Below are positions 16,592 through 26,086 of a stretch of DNA of 64,000 nt, piece by piece (the stretch's first letter is position 1; every line of letters begins with the position of its first letter). Below the pieces are notes generated by a model, which searched no databases, had not been told where the DNA came from, and worked only from the letters and a program-made list of their open reading frames with translations. The position numbers and the translations under genes are program-made. Source of the stretch: Deefgea chitinilytica (GTDB lineage: Bacteria; Pseudomonadota; Gammaproteobacteria; Burkholderiales; Chitinibacteraceae); assembly GCF_016881405.1 (NCBI RefSeq), contig NZ_WOFE01000003.1, positions 310,001 to 374,000 of the forward strand. The letters are read 5' to 3'.

Positions 16592-17422
16592 CTAAGTTGG
16601 TTCGCCGCGGGTGGCATTACGATGTTGCGTGCGAAATGCTTGCTTCGCGCTATACATGGCCTGATCGGCCGCAGCGAGCAACGCATCTGGATTGTCATAA
16701 GTATTGGCCGTAAAACTAGCTACGCCAATACTGAATGAAATGCCATGTTCTGCGGTCAGAGGCCTGACTTGTTGCTCTAATCGTTCGCAGATTTGCTGCG
16801 GGTTTTCATCACTTAAAAGCAGCGCAAATTCATCTCCGCCAATTCGAAAAGCTTGCGCATTACTTTGTTTGAGTAACTTGGCGCATTCACACAGTACCAA
16901 ATCCCCTCGATCATGACCAAACTGGTCATTCACTTGCTTAAATAGGTTCACGTCGATATAGAGCAGAGCGCCGGATGTGCTGATTAGCGCTTGTTCGAGT
17001 TGCGCAAATAAGGCGCGTCGATTGCCTAGTTCTGTTAATTCATCCAAATAGGCTTGTCGATAAAGTTTGTGTTCGAGTTTGTCTCGTTCGAGCATCACAC
17101 GAATAAAGGCAAGTCCGATAAAAAAAATGCCACCTGCAAAAAAGAGATCGTCCAGCATATTGACTAGTCGACCTTCTGGACTATTAGGGTGAAAGACGCC
17201 ATCCAGCCAATCTAAGACACTCGCAGTCAAATACAGACTGATTCCGAGTAAGAAGGAGCGGAGTTCCGTTCGAAACCCCAAGTGAAACCAAGCGTAGCAC
17301 AGCAATAAGCAGGTGATCAGCAGACCAAAAAAATCGTGGCCGCCTGGAATTTGTAGCAATTCAATAAGTCCGCGAATCCCGATTAAAATTGCGATCCAGA
17401 ATAGAGCGTGCCAGTGCAGCAT
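16592..17422 (-). CDS. Membrane-bound diguanylate cyclase (GGDEF protein)
   Basis: A 276-residue inner-membrane protein with four or so hydrophobic helices in the first 110 residues, then a GGDEF domain. The catalytic motif GGDEF is intact at 195-199 in AFRIGGDEFALLL, and DELTELGNRRAL and YIDVNLFKQVNDQFGHDRGD match the nucleotide and metal-binding segments. No RxxD inhibitory I-site is seen just upstream of GGDEF, so product inhibition at that site is unlikely. It probably makes cyclic di-GMP. The 5' neighbour on the same strand is the binding protein 20 bp away, suggesting an operon in which a periplasmic sensor-like protein accompanies the cyclase. Confidence 0.9.
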   Translation of the reverse strand: MLHWHALFWIAILIGIRGLIELLQIPGGHDFFGLLITCLLLCYAWFHLGFRTELRSFLLGISLYLTASVLDWLDGVFHPNSPEGRLVNMLDDLFFAGGIFFIGLAFIRVMLERDKLEHKLYRQAYLDELTELGNRRALFAQLEQALISTSGALLYIDVNLFKQVNDQFGHDRGDLVLCECAKLLKQSNAQAFRIGGDEFALLLSDENPQQICERLEQQVRPLTAEHGISFSIGVASFTANTYDNPDALLAAADQAMYSAKQAFRTQHRNATRGEPT

Positions 17423-17442
17423 GGTTGATTGTCCTACGCGAT

Positions 17443-18189
17443 TTAGCGCGTATATTTATCGACGATACGCTGGTAACTGCCATCTTTTTTCATCGCTTTG
17501 ATGGCTTTATCGATGGCGTTGCGGGTGGCGCTGTGGTCTTTGGTTTTATAAAAAGCGAGATAACTCTGTGAAGTGTTTATTTCGGGTGATAAAACAGTCA
17601 CTTGGTCGAGCAATTTATTTTGTTGCAATAAATGCAGCGTGCCAATTCGGTCGCCAGCCATCAAGTCAATTCGTCCAGCTATCAGTTTTTTGATGTTGGT
17701 GAGCGTGTCGATGCTGAACTCGGGGTGTTTTAAGGCGCCGTTTTTCACTGCAGCATCAAATACCGCGCCATAACTGCCTTGGCGTAGTAAGCCTATGTTT
17801 TGTTCAGCAAGCGCATTGAGGTCGCCGTTGTATTGAATCGGGCTTCCTTTTTTGACAAAAAATACAGAGGACAGCGGAATGAGTGATTCGTTTGAGAAAT
17901 TCAGAAGTTGTTCGCGTTCTGGGGTTTTTATGGTTGCAAACACGGCATCGGCCTCGCCATGTTGTGCCATCCAGAGCGCCCGAGCCCAAGGAACAACTTT
18001 AAATTCGACCGGTAGTTGACTACGAGCAAATGCCTCTTTCAGAACCTCAACGACTAGTCCTTTAACTTCGCCAGCCTCTTCGTATTCGTAAGGCGGGTAA
18101 TTGCCGGTGACTAGGCGAATGGGCTCGGCCGCGATGGAGACTGAACCGAGTAGGACGAAACTCAATATCAGCAGCGTTATGCTTTTCAT
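17443..18189 (-). CDS. Periplasmic solute-binding protein, family 3 (amino-acid type)
   Basis: SBP_bac_3-like protein of 248 residues from the start chosen here. The ATG at 18189 gives a normal signal peptide (MKSITLLILSFVLLGS...IAA); a start 12 nt earlier at 18201 is also possible. The mature part begins IRLVTGNYPPYEYEEAGEVKG, the hallmark of the family, and continues with VPWARALWMAQHGEADAVFA. No permease or ATPase gene is adjacent, so it may not serve an ABC importer. Orphan members often act with signalling proteins. It lies between a CheB-like gene and a GGDEF gene on the same strand, which hints at a sensory role. Confidence 0.85.
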   Translation of the reverse strand: MKSITLLILSFVLLGSVSIAAEPIRLVTGNYPPYEYEEAGEVKGLVVEVLKEAFARSQLPVEFKVVPWARALWMAQHGEADAVFATIKTPEREQLLNFSNESLIPLSSVFFVKKGSPIQYNGDLNALAEQNIGLLRQGSYGAVFDAAVKNGALKHPEFSIDTLTNIKKLIAGRIDLMAGDRIGTLHLLQQNKLLDQVTVLSPEINTSQSYLAFYKTKDHSATRNAIDKAIKAMKKDGSYQRIVDKYTR

Positions 18190-18201
18190 TGTGCCCGCCA
18201 T

Positions 18202-19035
18202 TCATTTCCCATATTGATTGATTGCCGCAGCGACTTGAGCGAGTGGAATAATTTTACTGACGCCTTTCATATCAATCGCCTCTTTAGGCATGCCAAATAC
18301 CACGCAACTGGCGTGATCTTGAGCGTAGGTGGTGGCGCCCATATCAAACATTTCTTTCATGCCGCGTGCACCATCATCCCCCATGCCGGTGAGAATGAAC
18401 CCCACTGCATTTTTTCCCGCTGCCGCGGCTGCCGAACGAAATAACACATCCACTGAAGGGCGATGACGGCAAACTAGCGGGCCGTCGAGCACTTCAACTA
18501 AGTATTGATTATTTGCGCGCTTAATTAATAAATGCTTACCGCCGGGCGCGATCAAAGCCACTCCGGGTAAAATTCGATCATTGTTTCTCGCTTCACGAAC
18601 TTCAATTTTGCAGCGGGTATTGAGGCGTGAAGCAAAACTGCTGGTGAATTTTTCGGGCATGTGCTGAACAATCACAATGCCCGGGGTATTGGTCGCGACT
18701 TGTGTGAGGACTTGCTCAAGGGCTTGGGTGCCCCCGGTGGAGGCCCCTATCGCGATAATGGTTTCGGTGCTGCCAATAAACTGTCGGTTGTTTGGTGCCG
18801 ATAGCATCGCGTCGGCGGTTAGCTTGGGCGTGTGCATTCGTTCGGTGAGAGATCCCGGAGGGTGTTTATCTGACTGGCGTTCAGGCGAGTGTGAGCGCGA
18901 ATGGGTGGCGCGCTCGCTGTGGGTACTGGTGGCCGGTTTAATCGCGGCGGGCGTTTCACTGGGGGTTGTGGTGCTGCCGCCAGATAGTCGGGCTGTTATT
19001 TTGGCTAAGTGTGCGCGTTTGGCATTGCTATCCAT
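18202..19035 (-). CDS. CheB-type methylesterase domain without receiver domain
   Basis: A 277-residue protein with a complete CheB C-terminal catalytic domain: Ser99 in [12 protein letters not shown], His125 in [10 protein letters not shown] and Asp221 in [12 protein letters not shown]. The spacings (26 and 96) equal those of E. coli CheB Ser164-His190-Asp286, so demethylation or deamidation of receptor glutamates is likely. The usual N-terminal response-regulator domain is absent. Residues 1-93 are instead a Ser/Thr/Pro/His-rich, probably disordered segment. No cheA, cheR or receptor gene is nearby. It could be a constitutive methylesterase for another chemosensory pathway. It abuts the binding-protein gene. 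Confidence 0.88.
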   Translation of the reverse strand: MDSNAKRAHLAKITARLSGGSTTTPSETPAAIKPATSTHSERATHSRSHSPERQSDKHPPGSLTERMHTPKLTADAMLSAPNNRQFIGSTETIIAIGASTGGTQALEQVLTQVATNTPGIVIVQHMPEKFTSSFASRLNTRCKIEVREARNNDRILPGVALIAPGGKHLLIKRANNQYLVEVLDGPLVCRHRPSVDVLFRSAAAAAGKNAVGFILTGMGDDGARGMKEMFDMGATTYAQDHASCVVFGMPKEAIDMKGVSKIIPLAQVAAAINQYGK

Positions 19036-19197
19036 CGCCGTGAACTCCGATATTCATACACTTATTCATAGTGCCTACCGCGATTGAAAGATAGTTGTCG
19101 ACTGATATAAATTAAGGTTCTATGTATTTTTATACGGGTTTATACGTAAATCTGGCAAACTACCAGTAAATATTATTGGGCGAGCGAGGAATAGATA

Positions 19198-22100
19198 ATG
19201 CAAGATCAGCAGGGGATGTACGATCCCGCCAATGAACACGATGCCTGTGGCGTTGGCTTTGTAGCACATATCAAGGGCCAGAAGAGCCACAATATCATTG
19301 AGCAAGGCTTGCTCATCTTAAAAAATATCGATCATCGCGGTGCGGTGGGGGCTGATGCTTTAGCAGGTGATGGTGCGGGTATCTTGATCCAGATCCCAGA
19401 TACATTGTTCCGCAAGGCAATGCTGGCGAATGGCGTTGTATTACCGCCAGCAGGCGATTATGGCGTGGCAATGTGTTTCTTGCCGCAAGAAGCTGCCGCC
19501 CGCGCTGCCTGTGAAGAAGAAATTGAGCGCGCTGTTCGCGCGGAAAAACAAGTTGTTTTGGGCTGGCGTGATGTGCCGGTGAATCGCGAGATGCCGATGT
19601 CGCCGCTGATTAAAGCGACTGAACCTGTGATTCGCCAACTCTTTATTGGTCGCGGCAATGATGTACTGGTGACTGATGCGCTCGAGCGCAAACTGTACAT
19701 TATTCGTAAACGCGCTAGCCATGCGATTCGCGCTTTGAAACTCAAATATGGCGGTGAGTATTACATTCCGTCTTGTTCTGCGCGCACCGTCAATTACAAA
19801 GGTTTGCTGCTTGCCGATCAAGTGGGCGAGTATTACCTTGATTTACAAGACCCAGCCTGTATCTCGGCGCTAGCCTTGGTGCATCAACGTTTCTCGACCA
19901 ATACCTTCCCAACTTGGGATTTGGCGCATCCGTTCCGCTATATTGCGCACAACGGTGAAATCAACACCTTGCGTGGCAATGTGAACTGGATTCGTGCTCG
20001 CGAAAAAGCCATCAGCTCGCCGGTACTCGGTAAAGACATCGACAAAATCTGGCCGCTGATTTATCCAGGCCAATCGGATTCAGCGTCGTTTGATAACGCG
20101 CTTGAGCTTTTGGTGATGGGTGGATACTCATTGTCACAAGCGATGATGATGATGATTCCTGAAGCGTGGGAACGCAACGACGAGATGGACGAAAATCGCC
20201 GTGCTTTCTACGAATATCACGCGGCGATGATGGAGCCATGGGATGGCCCAGCGGCCGTCGCGTTTACCGATGGTCGCCAAATCGGCGCAACGCTCGATCG
20301 TAATGGTCTGCGTCCAGCGCGCTACTTAGTTACCAACGATGATTTGGTGGTGATGGCGTCTGAGTCAGGCGTGTTGCCGATTGCCGACGAGCGTATCAAT
20401 AAAAAATGGCGTCTACAGCCGGGCAAAATGTTCCTGATCGATTTGGAACAAGGCCGGATTATCGACGACAAAGAAATCAAAGACAGTCTTGCTAATGCCA
20501 AACCGTATCGCGAATGGATCGATAAGATCCGCGTGAAACTCGATGATATCGAGGCGGAAGGCGATGCCGCAGTTTTGCCCCAAGCGAGTTTGCTCGATAG
20601 TCAGCAAGCTTTTGGTTTTACCCAAGAAGACATCAAATTCTTGCTCGAACCAATGGCAAAAAATGGTGAAGAAGCCACTGGCTCAATGGGCAATGACGCC
20701 GCGTTGACCGTGCTGTCGCAAAAAAATAAACCGCTGTATCACTACTTCAAGCAATTGTTCGCGCAAGTGACCAACCCACCGATTGATCCAATTCGTGAAG
20801 AGATGGTGATGTCGCTGGTGTCATTTATCGGCCCGAAACCGAATTTGCTCGGCACCACCGACATTAATCCGCCGATTCGCCTTGAAGTGACTCAGCCGGT
20901 ACTCTCCAGCGCGCAATTTGAAAAAATCCGTAATATCGGCCAATACACCAGCGGTAAATTCTATTCGCACGAACTGAATATTTGCTACCCAGTGGCTTGG
21001 GGCAAAGAAGGCATTGAGGCGCGCTTGGCGTCCTTGGTGGCCGAAGCCGAAGACGCAGTGAAGTCAGGTGCGAATATTCTGATTGTGTCGGATCGCAAGA
21101 TGGATGCCCAGCATGTAGCGATTCCAGCGCTATTGGCAACGTCTGCGGTTCATCAGCACTTGGTTAAACGTGGCTTGCGTACAAGCACGGGTTTGGTCGT
21201 TGAAACCGGTTCGGCGCGTGAAACGCATCATATTGCTTTGCTGGGTGGTTACGGCGCGGAAGCGGTTTATCCGTATTTGACCTTGGCAACGCTGGCTGAC
21301 CTAGCCAACGGTGATGCCGAACTGGCGGCCAAATATCAGAAAAACTTTATCAAAGCCGTTGGTAAAGGCTTGATGAAGGTGATGTCGAAAATGGGCATCT
21401 CAACCTATATGTCGTACACCGGCGCGCAGATTTTTGAAGCGATTGGTTTGCAAAAAGCCTTGGTGAAAAAATACTTCACTGGCACCGCAAGCAATATCGA
21501 GGGTATCGGTCTGTTTGATGTTGCTGAAGAAGCGGTTCGGCTGCATACCGCTGCATTTGGTGCCGATCCAGTATTGGCGAATCAGCTTGATGCGGGTGGC
21601 GAATACGCTTTCCGGATTCGTGGTGAAGACCATTTATGGACGCCTGATTCGATTGCCAAATTGCAACACGCGACGCGTAGCAATTCCTACTCAACGTATA
21701 AAGAATACGCCGCGCTGATTAATGATCAAAGCAAACGTCATCTGACTTTGCGCGGTCTGTTTGAGATCAAACCTGCTGGCGCGCCAGTGCCGCTGGACGA
21801 AGTTGAGCCAGCAGCTGAAATCGTTAAACGCTTTGCCACAGGCGCGATGTCGCTCGGCTCGATTTCGACCGAAGCGCATTCAACCTTGGCGATTGCGATG
21901 AACCGCATCGGCGGCAAATCCAATACCGGTGAAGGTGGTGAAGACGCAGCACGTTTTGGCGTACTCAAAGCTGGCCAAACGCTGTCGGAAGTCATCGGCA
22001 AAAGCCGGATTGAGCGTGACTATACGTTCAAAGAAGGCGATAGTTTGCGCTCTGCGATCAAGCAGGTCGCTTCGGGCCGCTTTGGTGTGACGACCGAATA

Positions 22101-23826
22101 CCTCGTGAATGCGGATCAAATCCAGATCAAAATGGCGCAGGGCGCGAAACCCGGTGAGGGTGGTCAGTTGCCAGGCCACAAGGTTTCTGAATACATCGGT
22201 AAATTGCGGCATTCAGTGCCGGGGGTGGGCTTGATTTCGCCGCCACCGCATCACGATATCTACTCGATTGAAGACTTGGCGCAGCTGATTCATGACTTGA
22301 AAAACGTCAATCCAGTTGCATCGATTTCGGTGAAATTGGTTGCTGAAGTCGGTGTAGGTACTGTGGCTGCTGGTGTTTCCAAAGCCAAAGCCGATCATTT
22401 GGTGATTGCTGGTCACGATGGTGGTACCGGTGCTTCGCCACAATCGTCGATTAAACACGCAGGTGGCCCGTGGGAATTGGGCTTGGCGGAAACGCAGCAA
22501 ACGCTGGTGCTGAACAAACTGCGCGGTCGGATTCGTGTGCAAGTCGACGGTCAAATGAAAACGGGTCGTGATGTGATTATTGGCGCCTTGCTTGGCGCTG
22601 ATGAGTTTGGTTTTGCGACTGCGCCGCTGGTGGTGGAAGGCTGCATCATGATGCGTAAGTGTCATTTAAATACCTGCCCAGTCGGTGTTGCAACACAGGA
22701 TCCGGTGCTGCGCCAACGTTTCTCAGGCCAGCCAGAGCATGTGGTGAATTACTTCTTCTTCGTTGCTGAAGAAGCGCGTCAAATCATGGCAGAAATGGGC
22801 GTGCGTAGCCTTGATGAATTGATTGGCCGCTCTGATTTGCTCGATAAACAAAAAGGCATTGAGCACTGGAAAACCCAAGGTTTGGATTTCAGCAAAGTAT
22901 TCCACCAAGTGGCTGCGCCAGCAGAAGTGGCTCGTCTGCACGCCGAAACGCAAGATCACGGCTTGGTTAAAGCGCTCGACAATGAATTGATCGCGCAAGC
23001 CGCACCGGCGCTTGAGCGTGGTGAAGTAACGAAAATTAGCCTCGCGGTGAAAAACATCAACCGTACCGTCGGTGCGATGTTGTCAGGTGAAGTGGCGCGT
23101 CGTTATGGTCATGCTGGTTTGCCAGATGACACACTACAAGTCGCATTGAATGGCACTGCGGGTCAGAGTTTTGGTGCGTTCTTAGCGCGTGGCATCACTA
23201 TGAGCTTAACCGGTGAAGGCAATGACTACGTCGGTAAAGGCTTGTCAGGCGGTCGCATTGTGATTCGCCCGAACGCTGGTTTTGTTGGTAAAACGTGGGA
23301 AAACATTATTGTCGGCAATACCGTGTTGTTCGGTGCGATTGCGGGTGAAGCATTCTTTGCTGGTGTCGGCGGCGAGCGTTTTGCGGTGCGTAACTCAGGC
23401 GCTACGGCGGTCGTTGAAGGCCTTGGCGATCATGGTTGCGAATACATGACGGGCGGTACGGTCGTGGTGCTTGGCACAACGGGGCGCAACTTTGCAGCGG
23501 GGATGTCGGGCGGGATTGCTTACGTTTATGATCCAGACGGTATCTTTGCTGGTCGTTGCAATATGGCGCAAGTGGCGCTTGAGCGCGTTATGGCGGCAGA
23601 TACACAAGAGCAACCGTTCCACAATGGCGTGGCCGATGAAGTACAGCTCAAAGCCTTGATCGAAAAACATGCCGCCTTAACGGGCAGCCAACGCGCCGAA
23701 GAGATTTTGGCCAACTGGCCAGCTAGCCGCGCTGCGTTTGTCAAAGTGTTCCCGAACGAATATCGTCGTGCACTAAAAGAAATCGCCGCTGTTAAAGCAG
23801 AAACAGCGCAGAAGGAGATTGCATAA
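19198..23826 (+). CDS. gltB: Glutamate synthase large subunit, first copy
   Basis: Large (alpha) subunit of NADPH-GOGAT, which makes two glutamates from glutamine and 2-oxoglutarate. At 1542 residues it has the class II amidotransferase domain, with catalytic Cys17 in [11 protein letters not shown] (probably exposed after propeptide removal), then the central and FMN domains. The [3Fe-4S] cysteines are 1149, 1155 and 1160 ([15 protein letters not shown]), and the C-terminal GXGXG beta-helix follows. GAGGAA precedes the ATG by 6 nt. It is coupled to gltD (1-nt overlap). A second, clearly different gltB begins 2.2 kb downstream. This copy is longer than the E. coli form. Confidence 0.98.
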   Translation: MQDQQGMYDPANEHDACGVGFVAHIKGQKSHNIIEQGLLILKNIDHRGAVGADALAGDGAGILIQIPDTLFRKAMLANGVVLPPAGDYGVAMCFLPQEAAARAACEEEIERAVRAEKQVVLGWRDVPVNREMPMSPLIKATEPVIRQLFIGRGNDVLVTDALERKLYIIRKRASHAIRALKLKYGGEYYIPSCSARTVNYKGLLLADQVGEYYLDLQDPACISALALVHQRFSTNTFPTWDLAHPFRYIAHNGEINTLRGNVNWIRAREKAISSPVLGKDIDKIWPLIYPGQSDSASFDNALELLVMGGYSLSQAMMMMIPEAWERNDEMDENRRAFYEYHAAMMEPWDGPAAVAFTDGRQIGATLDRNGLRPARYLVTNDDLVVMASESGVLPIADERINKKWRLQPGKMFLIDLEQGRIIDDKEIKDSLANAKPYREWIDKIRVKLDDIEAEGDAAVLPQASLLDSQQAFGFTQEDIKFLLEPMAKNGEEATGSMGNDAALTVLSQKNKPLYHYFKQLFAQVTNPPIDPIREEMVMSLVSFIGPKPNLLGTTDINPPIRLEVTQPVLSSAQFEKIRNIGQYTSGKFYSHELNICYPVAWGKEGIEARLASLVAEAEDAVKSGANILIVSDRKMDAQHVAIPALLATSAVHQHLVKRGLRTSTGLVVETGSARETHHIALLGGYGAEAVYPYLTLATLADLANGDAELAAKYQKNFIKAVGKGLMKVMSKMGISTYMSYTGAQIFEAIGLQKALVKKYFTGTASNIEGIGLFDVAEEAVRLHTAAFGADPVLANQLDAGGEYAFRIRGEDHLWTPDSIAKLQHATRSNSYSTYKEYAALINDQSKRHLTLRGLFEIKPAGAPVPLDEVEPAAEIVKRFATGAMSLGSISTEAHSTLAIAMNRIGGKSNTGEGGEDAARFGVLKAGQTLSEVIGKSRIERDYTFKEGDSLRSAIKQVASGRFGVTTEYLVNADQIQIKMAQGAKPGEGGQLPGHKVSEYIGKLRHSVPGVGLISPPPHHDIYSIEDLAQLIHDLKNVNPVASISVKLVAEVGVGTVAAGVSKAKADHLVIAGHDGGTGASPQSSIKHAGGPWELGLAETQQTLVLNKLRGRIRVQVDGQMKTGRDVIIGALLGADEFGFATAPLVVEGCIMMRKCHLNTCPVGVATQDPVLRQRFSGQPEHVVNYFFFVAEEARQIMAEMGVRSLDELIGRSDLLDKQKGIEHWKTQGLDFSKVFHQVAAPAEVARLHAETQDHGLVKALDNELIAQAAPALERGEVTKISLAVKNINRTVGAMLSGEVARRYGHAGLPDDTLQVALNGTAGQSFGAFLARGITMSLTGEGNDYVGKGLSGGRIVIRPNAGFVGKTWENIIVGNTVLFGAIAGEAFFAGVGGERFAVRNSGATAVVEGLGDHGCEYMTGGTVVVLGTTGRNFAAGMSGGIAYVYDPDGIFAGRCNMAQVALERVMAADTQEQPFHNGVADEVQLKALIEKHAALTGSQRAEEILANWPASRAAFVKVFPNEYRRALKEIAAVKAETAQKEIA

Positions 23827-25289
23827 TGGGTAAGCCAACCGGTTTTTTAGAAATCGACCGCGTTAAAGACAGTTACGAGCCGGTCGCGCAGCGCATTACG
23901 CATTATCGCGAGTTTGTTCCTGCGCTGACCGACGACAAAGCCAAGCTGCAAGGCGCGCGTTGTATGGATTGCGGCATCCCGTTTTGCAATAACGGCTGTC
24001 CGGTTAACAACGTGATTCCTGATTTTAATGACTTGGTGTATCGCCAAGATTGGGAAAATGCGCTGACTGTGCTGCATTCGACCAATAACTTCCCTGAGTT
24101 TACCGGCCGAATTTGCCCCGCGCCGTGCGAAGCGGCCTGTACGCTAGGCATCAATGACGACCCAGTGGGTATCAAATCAATTGAGCGCGCGATTATCGAT
24201 AAGGCGTGGGATAACGGTTGGGTCGTTCCGCAAGTTGCGGCCGTGAAAACGGGCAAAAAAGTCGCGATTGTCGGCTCAGGCCCCGCAGGTTTAGCCGCGG
24301 CGCAGCAACTCGCCCGCGTTGGGCATGCGGTCACCGTGTTTGAGAAAAATGATGCTGTTGGTGGTTTGCTACGTTATGGCATTCCTGATTTCAAACTCGG
24401 TCAAGACGTGATCGATCGCCGTGTTGCGCAACTTAAAGCTGAGGGTATTGAGTTCAAGACTAATTCAGTGGTTGGATCGAACGATATACCTGCTGGTATC
24501 GTTTGCGATGGCAAAACTGTGATTACGCCAGCGCAGCTTGATGCTGAGTTTGATGCGGTGATTTTGGCGGGTGGCGCCGAAGTGCCGCGCGATTTGCCCG
24601 TGGCAGGTCGTGATTTGCAAGGCGTGCATTACGCGCTGGAGTTGTTGATCGCGCAAAATAAACAAGTCGGCGGTGGCGCAGCTAATCCAATCAACGCAGC
24701 GGGAAAACATGTGGTGGTGATTGGCGGTGGCGATACCGGTTCTGACTGCGTGGGGACGAGTAATCGCCACGGCGCAGTGAGCGTGACGCAGCTTGAATTA
24801 ATGCCACAACCGCCAGAGCAAGAAAACAAATCCATTGTTTGGCCGTATTGGCCGGTCAAAATGCGTACTTCAAGCAGTCACGAAGAAGGCGTTGAGCGCG
24901 ACTTCGCGGTGCAAACGCAAGAATTCGTTGGCGAAAACGGCGTGCTAAAAGCGGTAAAATTGGTTCGCTTGGAATGGAAAGACGGCAAACCAACGCCAAT
25001 CGCTGGCAGCGAATTTGAGCTGAAAGCCGATTTGGTGTTCTTGGCGATGGGCTTTACTAATCCAGTGGCCAGTTTGCTCGACGCGTTTGGAGTGGAAAAA
25101 GACGCGCGCGGTAATGCAAAAGCAACGACTGATGGTGTGGGTTGCTACCAAACCAGCGTCGCCAAAGTGTTTGCCGCTGGCGACGTTCGCCGTGGTCAAT
25201 CGCTCGTTGTCTGGGCAATCCGCGAAGGCCGCCAAGCCGCACGTGAGGTTGATCAATATTTGATGGGGGCTTCAGTGCTTCCTCGCTAG
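23826..25289 (+). CDS. gltD: Glutamate synthase small subunit, first copy
   Basis: Small (beta) subunit, 487 residues, that oxidises NADPH and passes electrons to GltB. The N-terminal Cys-rich segment ([17 protein letters not shown], then [12 protein letters not shown]) binds [4Fe-4S] clusters. [17 protein letters not shown] is the FAD-binding and [16 protein letters not shown] the NADPH-binding Rossmann motif. The start overlaps the gltB stop by one base (TAATG), so translation is coupled. It differs clearly from the second gltD at 30673 ([13 protein letters not shown] versus [13 protein letters not shown]), so the pair is not a recent duplication. Confidence 0.97.
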   Translation: MGKPTGFLEIDRVKDSYEPVAQRITHYREFVPALTDDKAKLQGARCMDCGIPFCNNGCPVNNVIPDFNDLVYRQDWENALTVLHSTNNFPEFTGRICPAPCEAACTLGINDDPVGIKSIERAIIDKAWDNGWVVPQVAAVKTGKKVAIVGSGPAGLAAAQQLARVGHAVTVFEKNDAVGGLLRYGIPDFKLGQDVIDRRVAQLKAEGIEFKTNSVVGSNDIPAGIVCDGKTVITPAQLDAEFDAVILAGGAEVPRDLPVAGRDLQGVHYALELLIAQNKQVGGGAANPINAAGKHVVVIGGGDTGSDCVGTSNRHGAVSVTQLELMPQPPEQENKSIVWPYWPVKMRTSSSHEEGVERDFAVQTQEFVGENGVLKAVKLVRLEWKDGKPTPIAGSEFELKADLVFLAMGFTNPVASLLDAFGVEKDARGNAKATTDGVGCYQTSVAKVFAAGDVRRGQSLVVWAIREGRQAAREVDQYLMGASVLPR

Positions 25290-25343
25290 TTGGTATGTGC
25301 TTGCGGGTGCAGACTTATTTGGATTTCCGCAGTATACGTAAGT

Positions 25344-25370
25344 AAAAGAGCCAGCTTTGCTGGCTTTTTT
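25344..25370 (+). terminator. Rho-independent terminator after the first gltBD
   Basis: AGCCAGC, a TTT loop and GCTGGCT, followed by TTTTTTAT, with an A-rich 5' side. It ends the first GOGAT operon. Confidence 0.9.
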
Positions 25371-25509
25371 ATTTGGCTAGAATTTTGCTGTTACATTGCC
25401 TCAGGGCTTACTGAGGCATTTACTTAGCGCATTCCATCAGGCGGATCAGGCTATTTTTGTCAGGCTTAATCAAGTACCATCCGCTCTTCAAATGAAAGAG
25501 ACTCACGTA

Positions 25510-25830
25510 ATGAACGAGCCAATCCAGCAAGAAACGCCATCGAATTGGTATGTGATTCTGCGTCCAAATCATGAACGTAAAGTAGCAGCAAAGAGCAAGC
25601 TATATCGCTTGCGAAATTACCAGCCAGAGCGCGTCGATTTGCTTGAGGAAATCGCCGGTGACGCACAGTTTAAATACAATCGATTTAAGCGCGTGATTGA
25701 TTCACCTGAGCAATTTTTGATCGATCGTTTAAAACGTGCTTGTGTTGAAAAGATTGGTCATGATCGCGATATTATTCATTACATTATTGCGATTGCGCTG
25801 GAACGCAGTGAGTTATCTAAGCGTCGCTAG
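25510..25830 (+). CDS. Small unknown protein between the two GOGAT operons
   Basis: Unrecognised basic protein of 106 residues from the ATG at 25510, preceded by AAAGAG at a spacing of about 9. An upstream in-frame ATG at 25492 is an alternative start. The sequence has an N-terminal Gln/Pro stretch, then charged, probably helical segments (RPNHERKVAAKSKLYRL, FLIDRLKRACVEKIGHDRDIIHYIIAIALE). No signal peptide, membrane helix or known motif is visible. Being flanked by two glutamate synthase operons may mean a link to nitrogen metabolism, but that is only positional. Confidence 0.6.
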   Translation: MNEPIQQETPSNWYVILRPNHERKVAAKSKLYRLRNYQPERVDLLEEIAGDAQFKYNRFKRVIDSPEQFLIDRLKRACVEKIGHDRDIIHYIIAIALERSELSKRR

Positions 25831-26023
25831 TCTGGATCTGAATTCGTTTGAACGCAGTTTGTGTAATGAAATCACCCCGATTTATTCTCGCAAACTGACT
25901 ATGTTTTTAAGTAATTCATCTGATGGCGTATGCCATTATTCGTTTGTCCTTGGGGTTTATCCCGATTGTCCCTTTGGGTTGCGTTTAACACCCTTTATCG
26001 CTAGAATCAAGCCCCTTTGCTTG

Positions 26024-26042
26024 ACTAGGGTCAACCCCTAGT
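26024..26042. promoter_or_regulatory. Small perfect palindrome upstream of the second gltB
   Basis: ACTAGGG and CCCTAGT separated by TCAAC, about 45 bp before the chosen gltB start. It could be an operator half-site pair or a leader hairpin. No T-run follows. Nothing else in the roughly 255-bp gap is recognised. Confidence 0.35.
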
Positions 26043-26086
26043 TGCATGTTTTTGATTGATTATTGGTCTTTGAAGGTGCCGCTGTG

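Noticed and set aside
18677-19087. 136-residue plus-strand open frame opposite the CheB-like gene
   Set aside because: It is antisense to a gene with a complete catalytic triad, has no RBS, and its product has no recognisable motif.
25736-26041. Plus-strand frame of 101 residues before the second gltB
   Set aside because: It overlaps the end of the small unknown gene out of frame, has no RBS, and shows no conserved pattern.
26063-26086. TTG start of the second gltB at 26063
   Set aside because: There is no RBS before it, whereas ATG 26087 has GAAGGTG at suitable spacing.
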